In this document: positions 31,166 to 40,369 of the stretch, in pieces
How the letters are laid out: each line of letters opens with the position of its first letter
How positions within the stretch are numbered: position 1 is the first letter of the stretch
Made by a program: the position numbers and the translations under genes
Assembly: GCF_900100395.1 (NCBI RefSeq)
Contig: NZ_FNFB01000002.1
Span: 371,074 to 435,073 of the forward strand
DNA: 64,000 nucleotides
Direction of reading: 5' to 3'
Source: Nonomuraea maritima
GTDB taxonomy: Bacteria; Actinomycetota; Actinomycetes; Streptosporangiales; Streptosporangiaceae
Notes under the pieces: generated by a model
Databases searched by the model: none
The model's input: only the letters and a program-made list of their open reading frames with translations
Told to the model about the DNA's origin: nothing

Positions 31166-32295
31166 CGCGGCATCCCCACGGTCATGCCCTCGGTGAGCCC
31201 GTCACCGCTGACCTCGACGCGGCCTCCGGCGAACAGCCCGGTCTCGACCCCGACGTACCGGGTCGAACCGTTCTCGACGACCTCCACGCCGAACCCGCCC
31301 TCCCGGAGCGCCACCAGCGCCGCGACCGGCACCGTCAGCACGTCCGCGCGCTGCGACGCCGTGAACGTCACGTCCACCGCCGCCCGGTCGAGCCCGCGGG
31401 TGGCGTCGGCGTCACCGATCCTGACGAGCGCCTCCACCCGGGTCTCCGGCTCGGCGTTCTGACCCTCGCCCGGCACGACCACCGTGGCGACCTCGGTGAC
31501 CTTCCCGTCAGTGGTCCTCCCGTCCGGCAGTGTCACCTCCACTTCGGCGCCCTTCTTCGCCAGCCGCTGGTCCTCGGCGTCCATCCGTACGGTGACGACC
31601 TTGGACGTGCCCGTGTACGTCAGCACCTCCTGGCCGGGCGCGACCGGCCGGCCTTCCTCGGTGCCGAGGCTCTCCACCCGTACGCGGCCCGGTGCGAAGA
31701 CGACGCGGCCCAGCTCGACCACGCCGGTCTGATCGAGACCGCGGTCGTCCTGCCACCGCATGACCGCCTCGGCGGTGTCCCAGGTGTACTCGTCGTCCAC
31801 GGTGAACCCGTCGTAGCCGAGCTTGCCGAGGTTGCGTTCCAGGCTCTCGACGTCCGGGCCCTCCGTGCCGACCCTCAGGTCACGGTAGGCGGGGGTGTCG
31901 CCGTACAGAAGCAGGACGGGCTCGGCGTCGACGCGGTAGAGCGACCTGCCGCGCGAGACCGTGGCGCCGGCGGCGGGGAGCCAGGTGATCGTGCCGGGTC
32001 TGCGGCTCACGGCCGTGGTGACCGGGCCGTATCCGAGCTCGCCGTCGGCCTCCTTGGTGTCCTTCAGCGTCTCCCGGGTGACCGTGGCCGTGGCCGGCGG
32101 GAGGGCGGCGGACGCGCCCGCCGGGTCGGCGCGCCCGTCGAGCAGTCCGGCGCCGTTCACCGCTGCCAGGCCCGCACCTGCCGCGACCACCACGGCGACG
32201 GCGACGGCGACCCGCCTGCCCCTGCCCCTGCGGCGCGGCCTGGACGGCGGCTCGACCGTGGGCGGCCGCCCGTCGAGGGAGGTGACCGAGCTCAT
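31162..32295 (-). CDS. HlyD/MacA-like adaptor with peptidoglycan-binding domain
   Basis: From the ATG at 32295 (ATGA overlap with the lipoprotein stop) the protein has 377 residues. After a proline/arginine-rich cytoplasmic start there is one membrane span (VAVAVAVVVAAGAGLAAV, about residues 30-48). A biotinyl-lipoyl-like hairpin region follows (GTITWLPAAGATVSRGRSLYRVDAEP), then a PG_binding_1 domain (GPDVESLERNLGKLGYDGFTVDDEYTWDTAEAVMRWQ) and a beta-barrel region (VVTVRMDAEDQRLAKKGAEVEVTLPDGR). It is the extracellular adaptor of the exporter; the wall-binding insert is usual in Gram-positive versions. Confidence 0.85.
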   Translation of the reverse strand: MSSVTSLDGRPPTVEPPSRPRRRGRGRRVAVAVAVVVAAGAGLAAVNGAGLLDGRADPAGASAALPPATATVTRETLKDTKEADGELGYGPVTTAVSRRPGTITWLPAAGATVSRGRSLYRVDAEPVLLLYGDTPAYRDLRVGTEGPDVESLERNLGKLGYDGFTVDDEYTWDTAEAVMRWQDDRGLDQTGVVELGRVVFAPGRVRVESLGTEEGRPVAPGQEVLTYTGTSKVVTVRMDAEDQRLAKKGAEVEVTLPDGRTTDGKVTEVATVVVPGEGQNAEPETRVEALVRIGDADATRGLDRAAVDVTFTASQRADVLTVPVAALVALREGGFGVEVVENGSTRYVGVETGLFAGGRVEVSGDGLTEGMTVGMPR

Positions 32296-32813
32296 CGGAC
32301 ATCTCCCATACCGGCCTCGGCCGACTCCTTCTGACACTTCTCGCGGGCGGCCTCGAAGTCGGGGTCGCTGCCGACCTTGCCGGTGATGCGCATCATGCCG
32401 CCCTCGGGGTCGGGGTAGCTCTCGACGCCGTTGTCACGCATGCACTGGGCGAGCTTGCGCAGCGCCTCGCCGCGTTCGCCGCCGCCGCCCGCCCGGTCGC
32501 CGCTCGGGGCGTACGCCTTGCAGGCCTGCTGGGCCGCCTCGACCTTCTCGCGCGGCGTGTTCTTGTCGAACCGCATCATGAGGCCCTTGCCGGGCTCCGG
32601 GTCCGGGACGTCCACGCCGTTCTCGCGCATGCACTGGGCGAACTTGAGCGCCTTGTCGTGCGGGTCGTCACCGGGCGCCGCGCTCGCGGCCGCCTGGCCG
32701 CCCGCCCCGGTCAGCGTGGCCACGCCGGTCTCTCCCCCGCCGTCCGCGCCGCAGCCGCCCAGGAACAGAACGAGCGCGACCGGCGCCAGCGCGCCGAGGA
32801 CACGTCCTCGCAT
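32292..32813 (-). CDS. Lipoprotein with duplicated Cys-Met-Arg motif
   Basis: A lipoprotein of 173 residues with signal ending LVLFLGGCGAD. The mature part contains two similar units, FAQCMRENGVDVPDPEPG (about residues 58-75) and LAQCMRDNGVESYPDPEGG (about 121-139), each followed by a further cysteine (QACKAY, EKCQKE). It may therefore hold two disulfide-closed helical repeats. The same gene type is common at the head of MacAB-like operons in actinobacteria (from memory); it probably senses or hands over the exporter substrate. It is the first gene of the four-gene operon, divergent from the two-component genes. Confidence 0.75.
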   Translation of the reverse strand: MRGRVLGALAPVALVLFLGGCGADGGGETGVATLTGAGGQAAASAAPGDDPHDKALKFAQCMRENGVDVPDPEPGKGLMMRFDKNTPREKVEAAQQACKAYAPSGDRAGGGGERGEALRKLAQCMRDNGVESYPDPEGGMMRITGKVGSDPDFEAAREKCQKESAEAGMGDVR

Positions 32814-32963
32814 GGAACTCTCCTTCGTCGATGGAACTCCTTCGAGAGGAGATGCAAGAGGCGAGCCTGTTTCCTCAGCGTTTCCGCCGCTCGTTTACCT
32901 CGAGCACATGTCGCCTCGGCCACACTCGGCTCGGTGAGAGCACGGAAAGGGATCTGAACGCCG

Positions 32964-33620
32964 ATGCGGGTGCTGGTGGTGGAGGACGAGCCGATGCTCG
33001 CCGACGCGATCGCCGAATGGCTGCGCGAGGACACCCACGCGGTCGACCTCGCCCACGACGGCGAGACCGCGCTGGAGCGGATCGCGGTCAACGACTACGA
33101 CGTGGTCGTGCTCGACCGCGACCTCCCGCGCGTGCACGGCGACGACGTCTGCCGGGAGATGGTCGCGTCGGGGGTGGACGCGAGAGTGCTCATGCTGACG
33201 GCCGCCGCCCAGCTCGACGACCGGGTGGGCGGGCTGTCCCTGGGGGCCGACGACTACCTGACGAAGCCGTTCGCGTTCCCCGAGCTGGCCGCGCGGGTGC
33301 TGGCGCTCGGGCGGCGCTCCCGGCCCGCGGCGCCGCCGGTGCTGCGCCGGGCCGGGATCACGCTCGACCCGTCCCGCCGGGAGGTGTTCAGGAACGGGCG
33401 TTTCGTACCGCTGTCGAAGAAGGAGTTCGCGGTGCTGACCGAGCTGATGCGGGCCGGCGGCGGCGTGGTCTCGTCCGAGCAGCTCCTGGAGAAGGCCTGG
33501 GACGAGCACGCCGACCCGTTCACCGGCGCCGTCCGGCTCACCGTGCTCAAGCTGCGCCGCAAGCTCGCCGACCCGCCGGTCGTGGAGACCGTGCCGGGCG
33601 TGGGGTACCGGATTCCATGA
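32964..33620 (+). CDS. OmpR-family response regulator
   Basis: A protein of 218 residues: receiver domain (ED at 7-8, phosphoacceptor D51 in VVVLDRDLPR, lysine in YLTKPF) and OmpR-type winged helix (about 125-218, with LSKKEFAVLTELMRAGGGVVSSEQLLEKAW and TVRLTVLKLRRKL-like ending VPGVGYRI). Its stop overlaps the kinase start (ATGA). It is divergent from the exporter operon across 150 bases, and control of that operon is the natural inference. Confidence 0.92.
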   Translation: MRVLVVEDEPMLADAIAEWLREDTHAVDLAHDGETALERIAVNDYDVVVLDRDLPRVHGDDVCREMVASGVDARVLMLTAAAQLDDRVGGLSLGADDYLTKPFAFPELAARVLALGRRSRPAAPPVLRRAGITLDPSRREVFRNGRFVPLSKKEFAVLTELMRAGGGVVSSEQLLEKAWDEHADPFTGAVRLTVLKLRRKLADPPVVETVPGVGYRIP

Positions 33621-34864
33621 GCGCGCCCCTGGTGCGGCGCTGGGCCGCTCACGGGCGGCGCAGCCTGCGGCTGCGGCTCACCCTCGTGTACGGCGCCCTC
33701 TTCCTCGCCGCCGGGCTGCTGCTGCTCGGGGTCACGTACGTGCTGTTCGAGCAGCAGCTCAACCGGTCGTTCGACAACCGCTACGTCGCCGCGCCCGGCC
33801 ACTCCAAGCAGATCTTCCTGTTGAAGGACGGCGTCCGGCTCAGCGGCGACGCGGCGGTCGAGTGGCTGCGGCAGCAGGAGCTGGAGCTGCACGGCGCCGC
33901 CGTCACCTCGCTCCTGACCGAAGGGCTGATCGCACTCGTCATGGTCGCCGGCGTGGCCATGGGGCTCGGCTGGGTGGTGGCCGGACGCGTACTGGCCCCG
34001 CTCCGTCTCGTCACCGAGACCGCCCGCAAGATCGCCGCGGCGCCCATGGCCGAACGCGGCCTGCACGAGCGCATCGCGCTGGGCGGCCCTCCTGACGAGG
34101 TCAAGGACCTGGCCGACGCGTTCGACACCATGGTGGAGCGGCTCGACCACTCCTTCGACGGGCAGCGCCGGTTCGTCGCCAACGCCTCCCACGAGTTGCG
34201 CACCCCGCTGACGCTCAACCGGGCGCTGGTCGAGCTGGCCATGCACCGCCGTACGGCGTCCGCCGACGTCAAGGAGCTGGGCGAGAGCCTGCTGCAGATC
34301 AACGCCCGCCACGAGGGGCTCATCAGCGGGCTGCTGCTGCTCGCCCGGTCGGAGCAGGAGGTCGCGGACCGCTCGCCGGTCGACCTCGCCGACGTGGTGA
34401 CGCACGTCGTCGCCCAGACGGCCGCGGACGCCACCGCGGCCGGGGTGACCGTGCACGAGGTCGCCGAACCCGCGCCCGCCGCCGGCGACGCGCTGCTGCT
34501 CGAACGGCTCGTGCACAACCTCGTGGAGAACGGCCTGCGGTACAACGTCGGCGACGGGTGGGTGCGGGTGGCGAGCCGTACCGTCTCTGGTGGGAAGGTC
34601 GAGGTGGAGGTGAGCAACACCGGGCCTGACGTGGCGCCGTACGACGTGCCGCTGCTGTTCAAGCCCTTCCACCGGGCCACGCCTGAGCGTCCCGTGACGG
34701 GGACGAGCGCGGGGCTCGGCCTGTCGATCGTGCGGTCGGTGGCGGTGGCGCACGGCGGCGACGTACGCGCCAGGCCCCGGGAGGGCGGCGGTCTCGTCGT
34801 CGTGGTCTCGCTGCCCTGCGAACTCGGGGAAAAAAAGTTCGCGGGTGATGTCGAGAACCTGTGA
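33617..34864 (+). CDS. OmpR-type sensor histidine kinase
   Basis: A kinase of 415 residues. It has two membrane spans (LTLVYGALFLAAGLLLLGVTYVLF near residue 25-45 and LIALVMVAGVAMGLGWVVAGRVL near residue 105-127) with a short external sensor loop of about 55 residues. A HAMP domain follows, then HisKA with phosphorylated H192 in VANASHELRTPLTL, and HATPase_c with N box LVHNLVENGLRYN and G box GTSAGLGLSIV. The D box is weak (SNTGPDV), as in related exporters' kinases. Together with the response regulator it probably senses an envelope-active compound and induces the MacAB-like operon. Confidence 0.9.
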   Translation: MSAPLVRRWAAHGRRSLRLRLTLVYGALFLAAGLLLLGVTYVLFEQQLNRSFDNRYVAAPGHSKQIFLLKDGVRLSGDAAVEWLRQQELELHGAAVTSLLTEGLIALVMVAGVAMGLGWVVAGRVLAPLRLVTETARKIAAAPMAERGLHERIALGGPPDEVKDLADAFDTMVERLDHSFDGQRRFVANASHELRTPLTLNRALVELAMHRRTASADVKELGESLLQINARHEGLISGLLLLARSEQEVADRSPVDLADVVTHVVAQTAADATAAGVTVHEVAEPAPAAGDALLLERLVHNLVENGLRYNVGDGWVRVASRTVSGGKVEVEVSNTGPDVAPYDVPLLFKPFHRATPERPVTGTSAGLGLSIVRSVAVAHGGDVRARPREGGGLVVVVSLPCELGEKKFAGDVENL

Positions 34865-34930
34865 CCGGCTCCGTCCCTGGTGGTGAAGCGCGACCACAAT
34901 GGGGTCGCACCGACACTGAGGAGAGACACC

Positions 34931-35338
34931 ATGGCGAAGTACCTGCTGCTCAAGCACTACCGCGGCGCTCCGGAGGCGGTCAACAACGTCCCCATGGACC
35001 GGTGGACGCCGGAGGAGATCTCGGCCCACATCCAGTACATGAACGACTTCGCGGCCCGGCTGGAGAAGAGCGGCGAGTTCGTCGACGGTCAGGCGCTCGC
35101 GCCCGAGGGTACGTGGGTGCGGTACGACGGCGAGGGGCGGCCGCCGGTCACCGACGGCCCGTTCGCCGAGACCAAGGACCTCATCGCGGGCTGGATGGTG
35201 ATCGACGTCGACAGCTACGAGCGCGCCGTCGAACTGGCCGGCGAGCTCTCGGCCGCCCCGGGCAAGGACGGCGAGCCCATCCACGAGTGGCTCGAACTCC
35301 GCCCCTTCCTCTACGCCCCTCCCACCATCACGGAGTGA
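34931..35338 (+). CDS. YciI/DGPF-domain protein
   Basis: From the ATG at 34931 (GAGGAGAG upstream) the protein has 135 residues. It is a YCII-related protein with the DGPF motif (VTDGPFAETKDLIAGWMVID, about residues 74-93). DGPF proteins are the standard genomic partners of ECF42 sigma factors, and such a sigma gene follows at 35657. The gap of 318 bases is unusually long and contains repeats and an IS-end remnant. Molecular function is unknown. Confidence 0.88.
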   Translation: MAKYLLLKHYRGAPEAVNNVPMDRWTPEEISAHIQYMNDFAARLEKSGEFVDGQALAPEGTWVRYDGEGRPPVTDGPFAETKDLIAGWMVIDVDSYERAVELAGELSAAPGKDGEPIHEWLELRPFLYAPPTITE

Positions 35339-35434
35339 CCGGCTCCCTCCCGGGAGCCCAGCCACCGCCCGCGCGGAGTGCCCGCTCCCGGGAGCCCCGC
35401 CCCCGGCCCGTACCGACCACTTTCACGGAGTGAC
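35328..35434 (+). repeat. Imperfect repeats after the DGPF gene
   Basis: CACGGAGTGACC at the DGPF stop (35330-35341) recurs at 35423-35434, and a degenerate copy (CGCGGAGTGCCC) lies between them near 35374-35385. Each of the first two copies is followed by CTCCCGGGAGCC-like sequence. They look like partial duplications of the gene's 3' end. Confidence 0.6.
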
Positions 35435-35578
35435 CTGCTCAGGTGACTCCTCCGCTCCCTGAAGAGAGCGGCTTCTCGCCCCGCTTGCGCGGGAGACGAC
35501 GGCCAAGCCCTGACCGATGCCCGAAAGCACGAAAGCAATCGTATCCGGAGGTGCGACAATTTCCGAGGTTCTGTCACT

Positions 35579-35640
35579 GCACGCTCGGGCCTTGACGGCC
35601 CTCCCGCTCCCGATTCCCCCGTCGCCTCAAGGCGACGGTC
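35579..35640 (-). mobile_element. IS605-like end remnant
   Basis: This stretch matches the left end of the tnpB element (29041-29098) in layout: GCACGCTCGGGCC, a short stem GGGCC..GGCCC, CTCCCG, then a second hairpin (CCGTCGCC-TCAA-GGCGACGG at 35620-35639 approximately). No tnpB sequence is nearby. It ends about 7 bases before the ribosome site of the sigma-factor gene. It is a solo end or a decayed element. Confidence 0.6.
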
Positions 35641-35656
35641 CCCTCGGGAGGATCTG

Positions 35657-36820
<1,164 letters not shown>

Positions 36821-36923
36821 CGGCCGCTCAAGCGCTCGGCTTTGCCGGACGTTGAGGTAGGGCGCTGGGTCACCGGGCAGGCGGCGGGGTGATGCACGGG
36901 AGCCGTTACGTGCGGCGCGTTCC

Positions 36924-36959
36924 TGCGTCATCCCAGGCAGAGTGCGTCACCCCAGGCAG
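36924..36959. repeat. 17-bp near-direct repeat before the aldo/keto reductase
   Basis: TGCGTCATCCCAGGCAG and TGCGTCACCCCAGGCAG (one mismatch) lie 19 bases apart, 16 bases before the gene start. They could be tandem regulator half-sites spaced about two helical turns apart. Confidence 0.45.
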
Positions 36960-36974
36960 CGAAAGGAAGCCGTG

Positions 36975-37847
36975 ATGACCGCAGTGAGGGCCGACGCGTC
37001 CGGCCAGTTCATGATCGGCGACGTTCTCCCCGTCAACCGCCTCGGTTACGGAACCATGCAACTGACCGGCCCCGGCGTGTGGGGGCCTCCGTCGGACCCC
37101 GATCATGCCCTACGGGTGCTGCGCCGGGCGGCGGAGCTCGGGGTGAATCTCTTCGACACCGCCGACTCCTACGGCCCGTTGGTCGCCGAGCCGCTGCTCC
37201 GGCGCGCGCTCGCCCCGTACGCCGACGACATCGTCATCGCCACGAAGGCTGGGTTCACCCGGCAGGGCCCTCACAAGTGGACCGCCCTCGGCAAGCCGGC
37301 CTACCTGCGTCAGCAGTGCGAGATGAGCCTGCGCATCCTCGCCCTCGACCGGATACCGCTGTTCCAGCTGCACCGGATCGACACGGAAGTGCCCCTCGAG
37401 GACCAGATCGGCGAGCTGAAGACGCTGCAGGACGAAGGGAAGATCGCGCACATCGGCCTGTCTGAGGTGAGCGTCGACCAGATCGAACAGGCCCGCGCCA
37501 TCGCCCCGATCGCTTCCGTGCAGAACCTGTACAACCTGGCCGACCGCTCGGCCGAGAACGTCCTCGACCACTGCGAAGCTCACGGCATCGCCTTCATCCC
37601 GTGGTTCCCGCTGGCCACCGGCGGCCTGGCGAAGCCGGGTGGGCCGCTCGAGTCGGTCGCCTCGCGGCTGTCGGCCACGCCGTCGCAGCTCGCGCTCGCG
37701 TGGCTGCTCCACCGCTCACCGGTCATGCTGCCCATTCCCGGTACGTCGTCGGTCGAGCATCTCGAACAGAACGTGGCCGCCGCGGGCCTGCACCTGACGG
37801 ACGAGGACGTCGCCGAACTGACCTCGGCCGTCACCTCGCCGAGCTGA
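36975..37847 (+). CDS. Aldo/keto reductase
   Basis: The ATG at 36975 (AAAGGA upstream) gives 290 residues in an aldo/keto-reductase barrel. The catalytic set is present: D in NLFDTADSYG, Y of the same motif, K in ATKAGF and H in LFQLHRID. The NADPH region near the C terminus reads PIPGTSSVEHLEQN. The closest general type is the YajO/AKR13-like group. The substrate is unknown. It starts a run of three small enzyme genes in one direction (AKR, SDR, isochorismatase-like), likely an operon. Confidence 0.88.
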   Translation: MTAVRADASGQFMIGDVLPVNRLGYGTMQLTGPGVWGPPSDPDHALRVLRRAAELGVNLFDTADSYGPLVAEPLLRRALAPYADDIVIATKAGFTRQGPHKWTALGKPAYLRQQCEMSLRILALDRIPLFQLHRIDTEVPLEDQIGELKTLQDEGKIAHIGLSEVSVDQIEQARAIAPIASVQNLYNLADRSAENVLDHCEAHGIAFIPWFPLATGGLAKPGGPLESVASRLSATPSQLALAWLLHRSPVMLPIPGTSSVEHLEQNVAAAGLHLTDEDVAELTSAVTSPS

Positions 37848-37883
37848 TCTGAGCCGGCATCTTCGGCACCAGAAGGAAGACCC

Positions 37884-38576
37884 ATGCGAGTCAAGGGAGC
37901 AGTCGCCCTGGTGACGGGCGGAAATCGCGGTATCGGCCGCGCGTTCGCCCGCGCGCTCGTCGACCACGGTGCGGCGAAGGTCTACGTCGGCGTCCGCGAC
38001 CCGGCGAGCGTGCCGGACGCCGACGTCGTCGCCCTGCGCCTGGACGTCACCGACGAGGAGAGCGTCGCGGCGGCCGCGGCCTCCGCCGGTGACGTCTCCA
38101 TCGTGGTCAACAACGCGGGGATCGGCGGTACGAGCACCGGATTGCTGGAGGGCTCCTTCGACGGCGCTCGCCAGGCGATGGAGGTGAACTTTTTCGGCAC
38201 CTGGGCGGTGTCCCGGGCCTTCGCTCCCGTCCTGGCCCGTAACGGTGGCGGGGCCCTGGTCAACATGCTGTCGGCGGCGTCGTGGATCGGCCGGCCGGAC
38301 TACCCCGGGTATGCCGCGTCGAAGGCCGCCCAGTGGTCGCTGACGGACGCCCTGCGCAAGGCGCTGCACCGGCAGGGAACCCTGGTGGTCGGGGTGCATG
38401 CGGGTTTCGTCGACACGGACATGAGCGCCTGGACCGACGCCCCGAAGATCGACGCCGCCACGGTGGCCGAGCAGACCATCGACGCTCTGCTCGCCGACCG
38501 CTACGAGGTCCTGGCCGACGCCCGCAGCCGCCAGGCCAAGGCCGCGGTAGCCCAACCGATCAGCCCACCCATCTGA
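37884..38576 (+). CDS. Short-chain dehydrogenase/reductase
   Basis: A classical SDR of 230 residues: cofactor motif TGGNRGIGRAF (about residues 11-21), NNAG (NNAGIG), and a YAASK active site (YPGYAASKAAQWSLTDALR), with the catalytic serine in MLSAASW. The D of VALRLDVTDEE is present. It is cytoplasmic, NAD(P)-dependent and of unknown substrate. It follows the aldo/keto reductase by 36 bases with AGAAGGAAG as ribosome site. Confidence 0.9.
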   Translation: MRVKGAVALVTGGNRGIGRAFARALVDHGAAKVYVGVRDPASVPDADVVALRLDVTDEESVAAAAASAGDVSIVVNNAGIGGTSTGLLEGSFDGARQAMEVNFFGTWAVSRAFAPVLARNGGGALVNMLSAASWIGRPDYPGYAASKAAQWSLTDALRKALHRQGTLVVGVHAGFVDTDMSAWTDAPKIDAATVAEQTIDALLADRYEVLADARSRQAKAAVAQPISPPI

Positions 38577-38623
38577 CCCCCATTGGGGACGACCGTTCGC
38601 CGTCCGAACGAGGAGCAGGAGCC

Positions 38624-39247
38624 ATGTCCCAGGCGTATGATCCCCGGCGCACGGCGGTGCTGCTGGTGGACCCGTACAACGACTTCCTGTCCGAGGGCGG
38701 CAAGGTCTGGCCACGCGTGGAGTCGGTGGCGCGGCAGGTGGGGCTGCTGGATCACCTGCGCTCGGTGATCGCATCCGCCCGGCAGGCCGGCGTGCAGGTG
38801 GTGTTCGTCCCGCACCGCCGCTGGGAGCCCGGCGACTACGAGAGCTGGGATCACCCCAACCCCACCCAGCGCGCCATCATGGACCGGCACAGCTTCGCCC
38901 GCGGAACCTGGGGCGGGGAGTTCCACCCCGACTTCCAGCCGCAGCCCGGCGACGTGGTGGTCAGCGAGCACTGGGCACAGAGCGGGTTCGCCAACACCGA
39001 CCTCGACTTCCAGCTCAAGCAGCACGGCATCACCCATGTCGTGCTGGTGGGCCTGCTGGCGAACACCTGCATCGAGTCGACCGGCCGCTTCGCCATGGAG
39101 CTCGGCTACCACGTGACGCTGGTGCGCGACGCGACCGCCGCGTACACCCCCGAAATGATGCACGCAGCCCACGACCTGAACGGCCCCACCTTCGCTCACA
39201 CCGTCACCACCACGGACGACCTCACCACCGCCTTCACCGAAACCTGA
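38624..39247 (+). CDS. Isochorismatase-family cysteine hydrolase, triad lysine replaced
   Basis: From the ATG at 38624 (AGGAGCAGGAG upstream) the protein has 207 residues. It has the family's D16 (LLVDPYND) and nucleophile C149 (LANTCIESTG) with the usual cis-peptide region before it. The third triad residue, a lysine in this subfamily just before EHW, is S114 here (VVVSEHWAQSGFANTDLD). The enzyme may therefore be weak or altered, or another residue may substitute. Members hydrolyse amides, isochorismate or ureas. It is the last gene of the redox-enzyme run. Confidence 0.82.
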   Translation: MSQAYDPRRTAVLLVDPYNDFLSEGGKVWPRVESVARQVGLLDHLRSVIASARQAGVQVVFVPHRRWEPGDYESWDHPNPTQRAIMDRHSFARGTWGGEFHPDFQPQPGDVVVSEHWAQSGFANTDLDFQLKQHGITHVVLVGLLANTCIESTGRFAMELGYHVTLVRDATAAYTPEMMHAAHDLNGPTFAHTVTTTDDLTTAFTET

Positions 39248-39562
39248 CCGGTGCCCGCCGCCGCCCAAGCGCCCCACACCCCACCGGCCGGCCACCCCGC
39301 CGATCGCCCTCTCCAACAGTCACTCACCCCACCTGGACAGCAGGTCGCGTAGCCCTCCGTCCATGCGGGCGGGGTCGACGGCGTCCTTGGGAGTCGCCCA
39401 GCGCGCGCGATCATCGGAGGGGCGGACGTCCTCATGTCTCCTTGGGAGTCGCCCAAGGCGCGCGATCATGGGAGGGGTGGCGGTGAAGGGTGGGAAGGGG
39501 GCGCGCACACTGGACTGGGACCGGTTGACCGGTTCCGGAAGCCCGCCGGAAAGGACCTCTTG
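39248..39562. other. Intergenic stretch with gene remnant and 42-bp direct repeat
   Basis: No intact gene is seen. On the minus strand 39320-39430 reads like the C terminus of a lost protein (ending WATPKDAVDPARMDGGLRDL and a stop at 39320), with good coding character but no start or family recognised. Two 42-base copies starting TCCTTGGGAGTCGCCCA lie at 39384-39425 and 39439-39480 with 4 or so mismatches. The second copy repeats part of that remnant. Confidence 0.5.
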
Positions 39563-39988
39563 ATGACCACCTCTCCCCTCCCCCGCTTCCACCTCGCCGT
39601 CCCCGTCGACGACCTGGACGCCGCCCGTCACTTCTACGGTGAGTTGATCGGCTGTGCCCAGGGCCGCAGCTCCGACAAGTGGGTCGACTGGAACCTGCAC
39701 GGGCACCAGTTCGTCACCCATCTCGCACCCACCCGCACCGAGCGGGTGCACAACCCGGTGGACGGCCATGACGTGCCCGTCCCGCACTTCGGGCTGATCC
39801 TGACGATTCCGGAATTTCATGAACTGGCGGACCGCTTCCGTGCGGCCGGCACGGCCTTCGTGATCGAGCCGTACCTGCGGTTCGAGGGGCAGCCAGGTGA
39901 GCAGTGGACGATGTTCCTGCTCGACCCGGCGGGCAACGCCCTGGAGTTCAAGGCGTTCGCGGACGACTCGCAGGTGTTCGCCGTCTGA
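39563..39988 (+). CDS. VOC family protein (glyoxalase-like)
   Basis: From the ATG at 39563 (GAAAGGA upstream) the protein has 141 residues. It shows HLAVPVDDLDAARHFYGELIG at the start, HFGLILTIPEFHELADRFRAAG in the middle and TMFLLDPAGNALEFKAFAD at the end, the typical VOC pattern with H, H and E in ligand places. Relatives include dioxygenase-like proteins often fused or linked to redox enzymes. The substrate is unknown. It is followed by a strong terminator. Confidence 0.87.
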   Translation: MTTSPLPRFHLAVPVDDLDAARHFYGELIGCAQGRSSDKWVDWNLHGHQFVTHLAPTRTERVHNPVDGHDVPVPHFGLILTIPEFHELADRFRAAGTAFVIEPYLRFEGQPGEQWTMFLLDPAGNALEFKAFADDSQVFAV

Positions 39989-39990
39989 CC

Positions 39991-40050
39991 GACCCCCGGC
40001 CCTGCCGTCCCCGTCCTGCGTCTGCGGGCCGGGGACGGCAGGCGGGGGTC
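39991..40050. terminator. Bidirectional terminator with two nested stems
   Basis: Outer arms GACCCCC (39991-39997) and GGGGGTC (40044-40050) enclose inner arms CTGCCGTCCCC (40002-40012) and GGGGACGGCAG (40031-40041). It lies between the VOC gene and the convergent RidA remnant, whose stop codon it overlaps. Confidence 0.8.
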
Positions 40051-40271
40051 AGCGGTCGGCGGGGAGGACCGCGACGGCCTCGACCTCGACGAGCTGGTCG
40101 GCGTAGCCGAGCACGGTGACGCCGAGCAGCGTGCTCGGGACGTCGTGGGCGCCCATGTGGTCCCGGTAGACCTCCCAGGCGGCCACCAGGTCGGCCTGCC
40201 GGGGCGGAGGCGCCGTACACGGTGGTCTTGACGACGTCGCACCAAGTGTCGCCCAGCACCGGGCGGCCCAT
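40049..40271 (-). pseudogene. RidA-family remnant, truncated and frameshifted
   Basis: The 3' part encodes DLVAAWEVYRDHMGAHDVPSTLLGVTVLGYADQLVEVEAVAVLP, the C-terminal half of a RidA/YjgF-type protein. The preceding residues LGDTWCDVVKTTVYG are in another frame, with a shift near 40200-40212. The N-terminal half (about 55 residues) is missing. RidA proteins deaminate reactive enamines/imines. This copy can hardly be functional unless the shift is a sequencing error, which would still leave it truncated. Confidence 0.7.
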
Positions 40272-40369
40272 GCTGGGCGACGTGATCGTACGTCGCTGCT
40301 GTGGGGTAGGCGGGAACGGGGAGAGGGGGCTGCGATGCGCGGTGCCGGGGTCCGGCGGACGGGGGTGCG

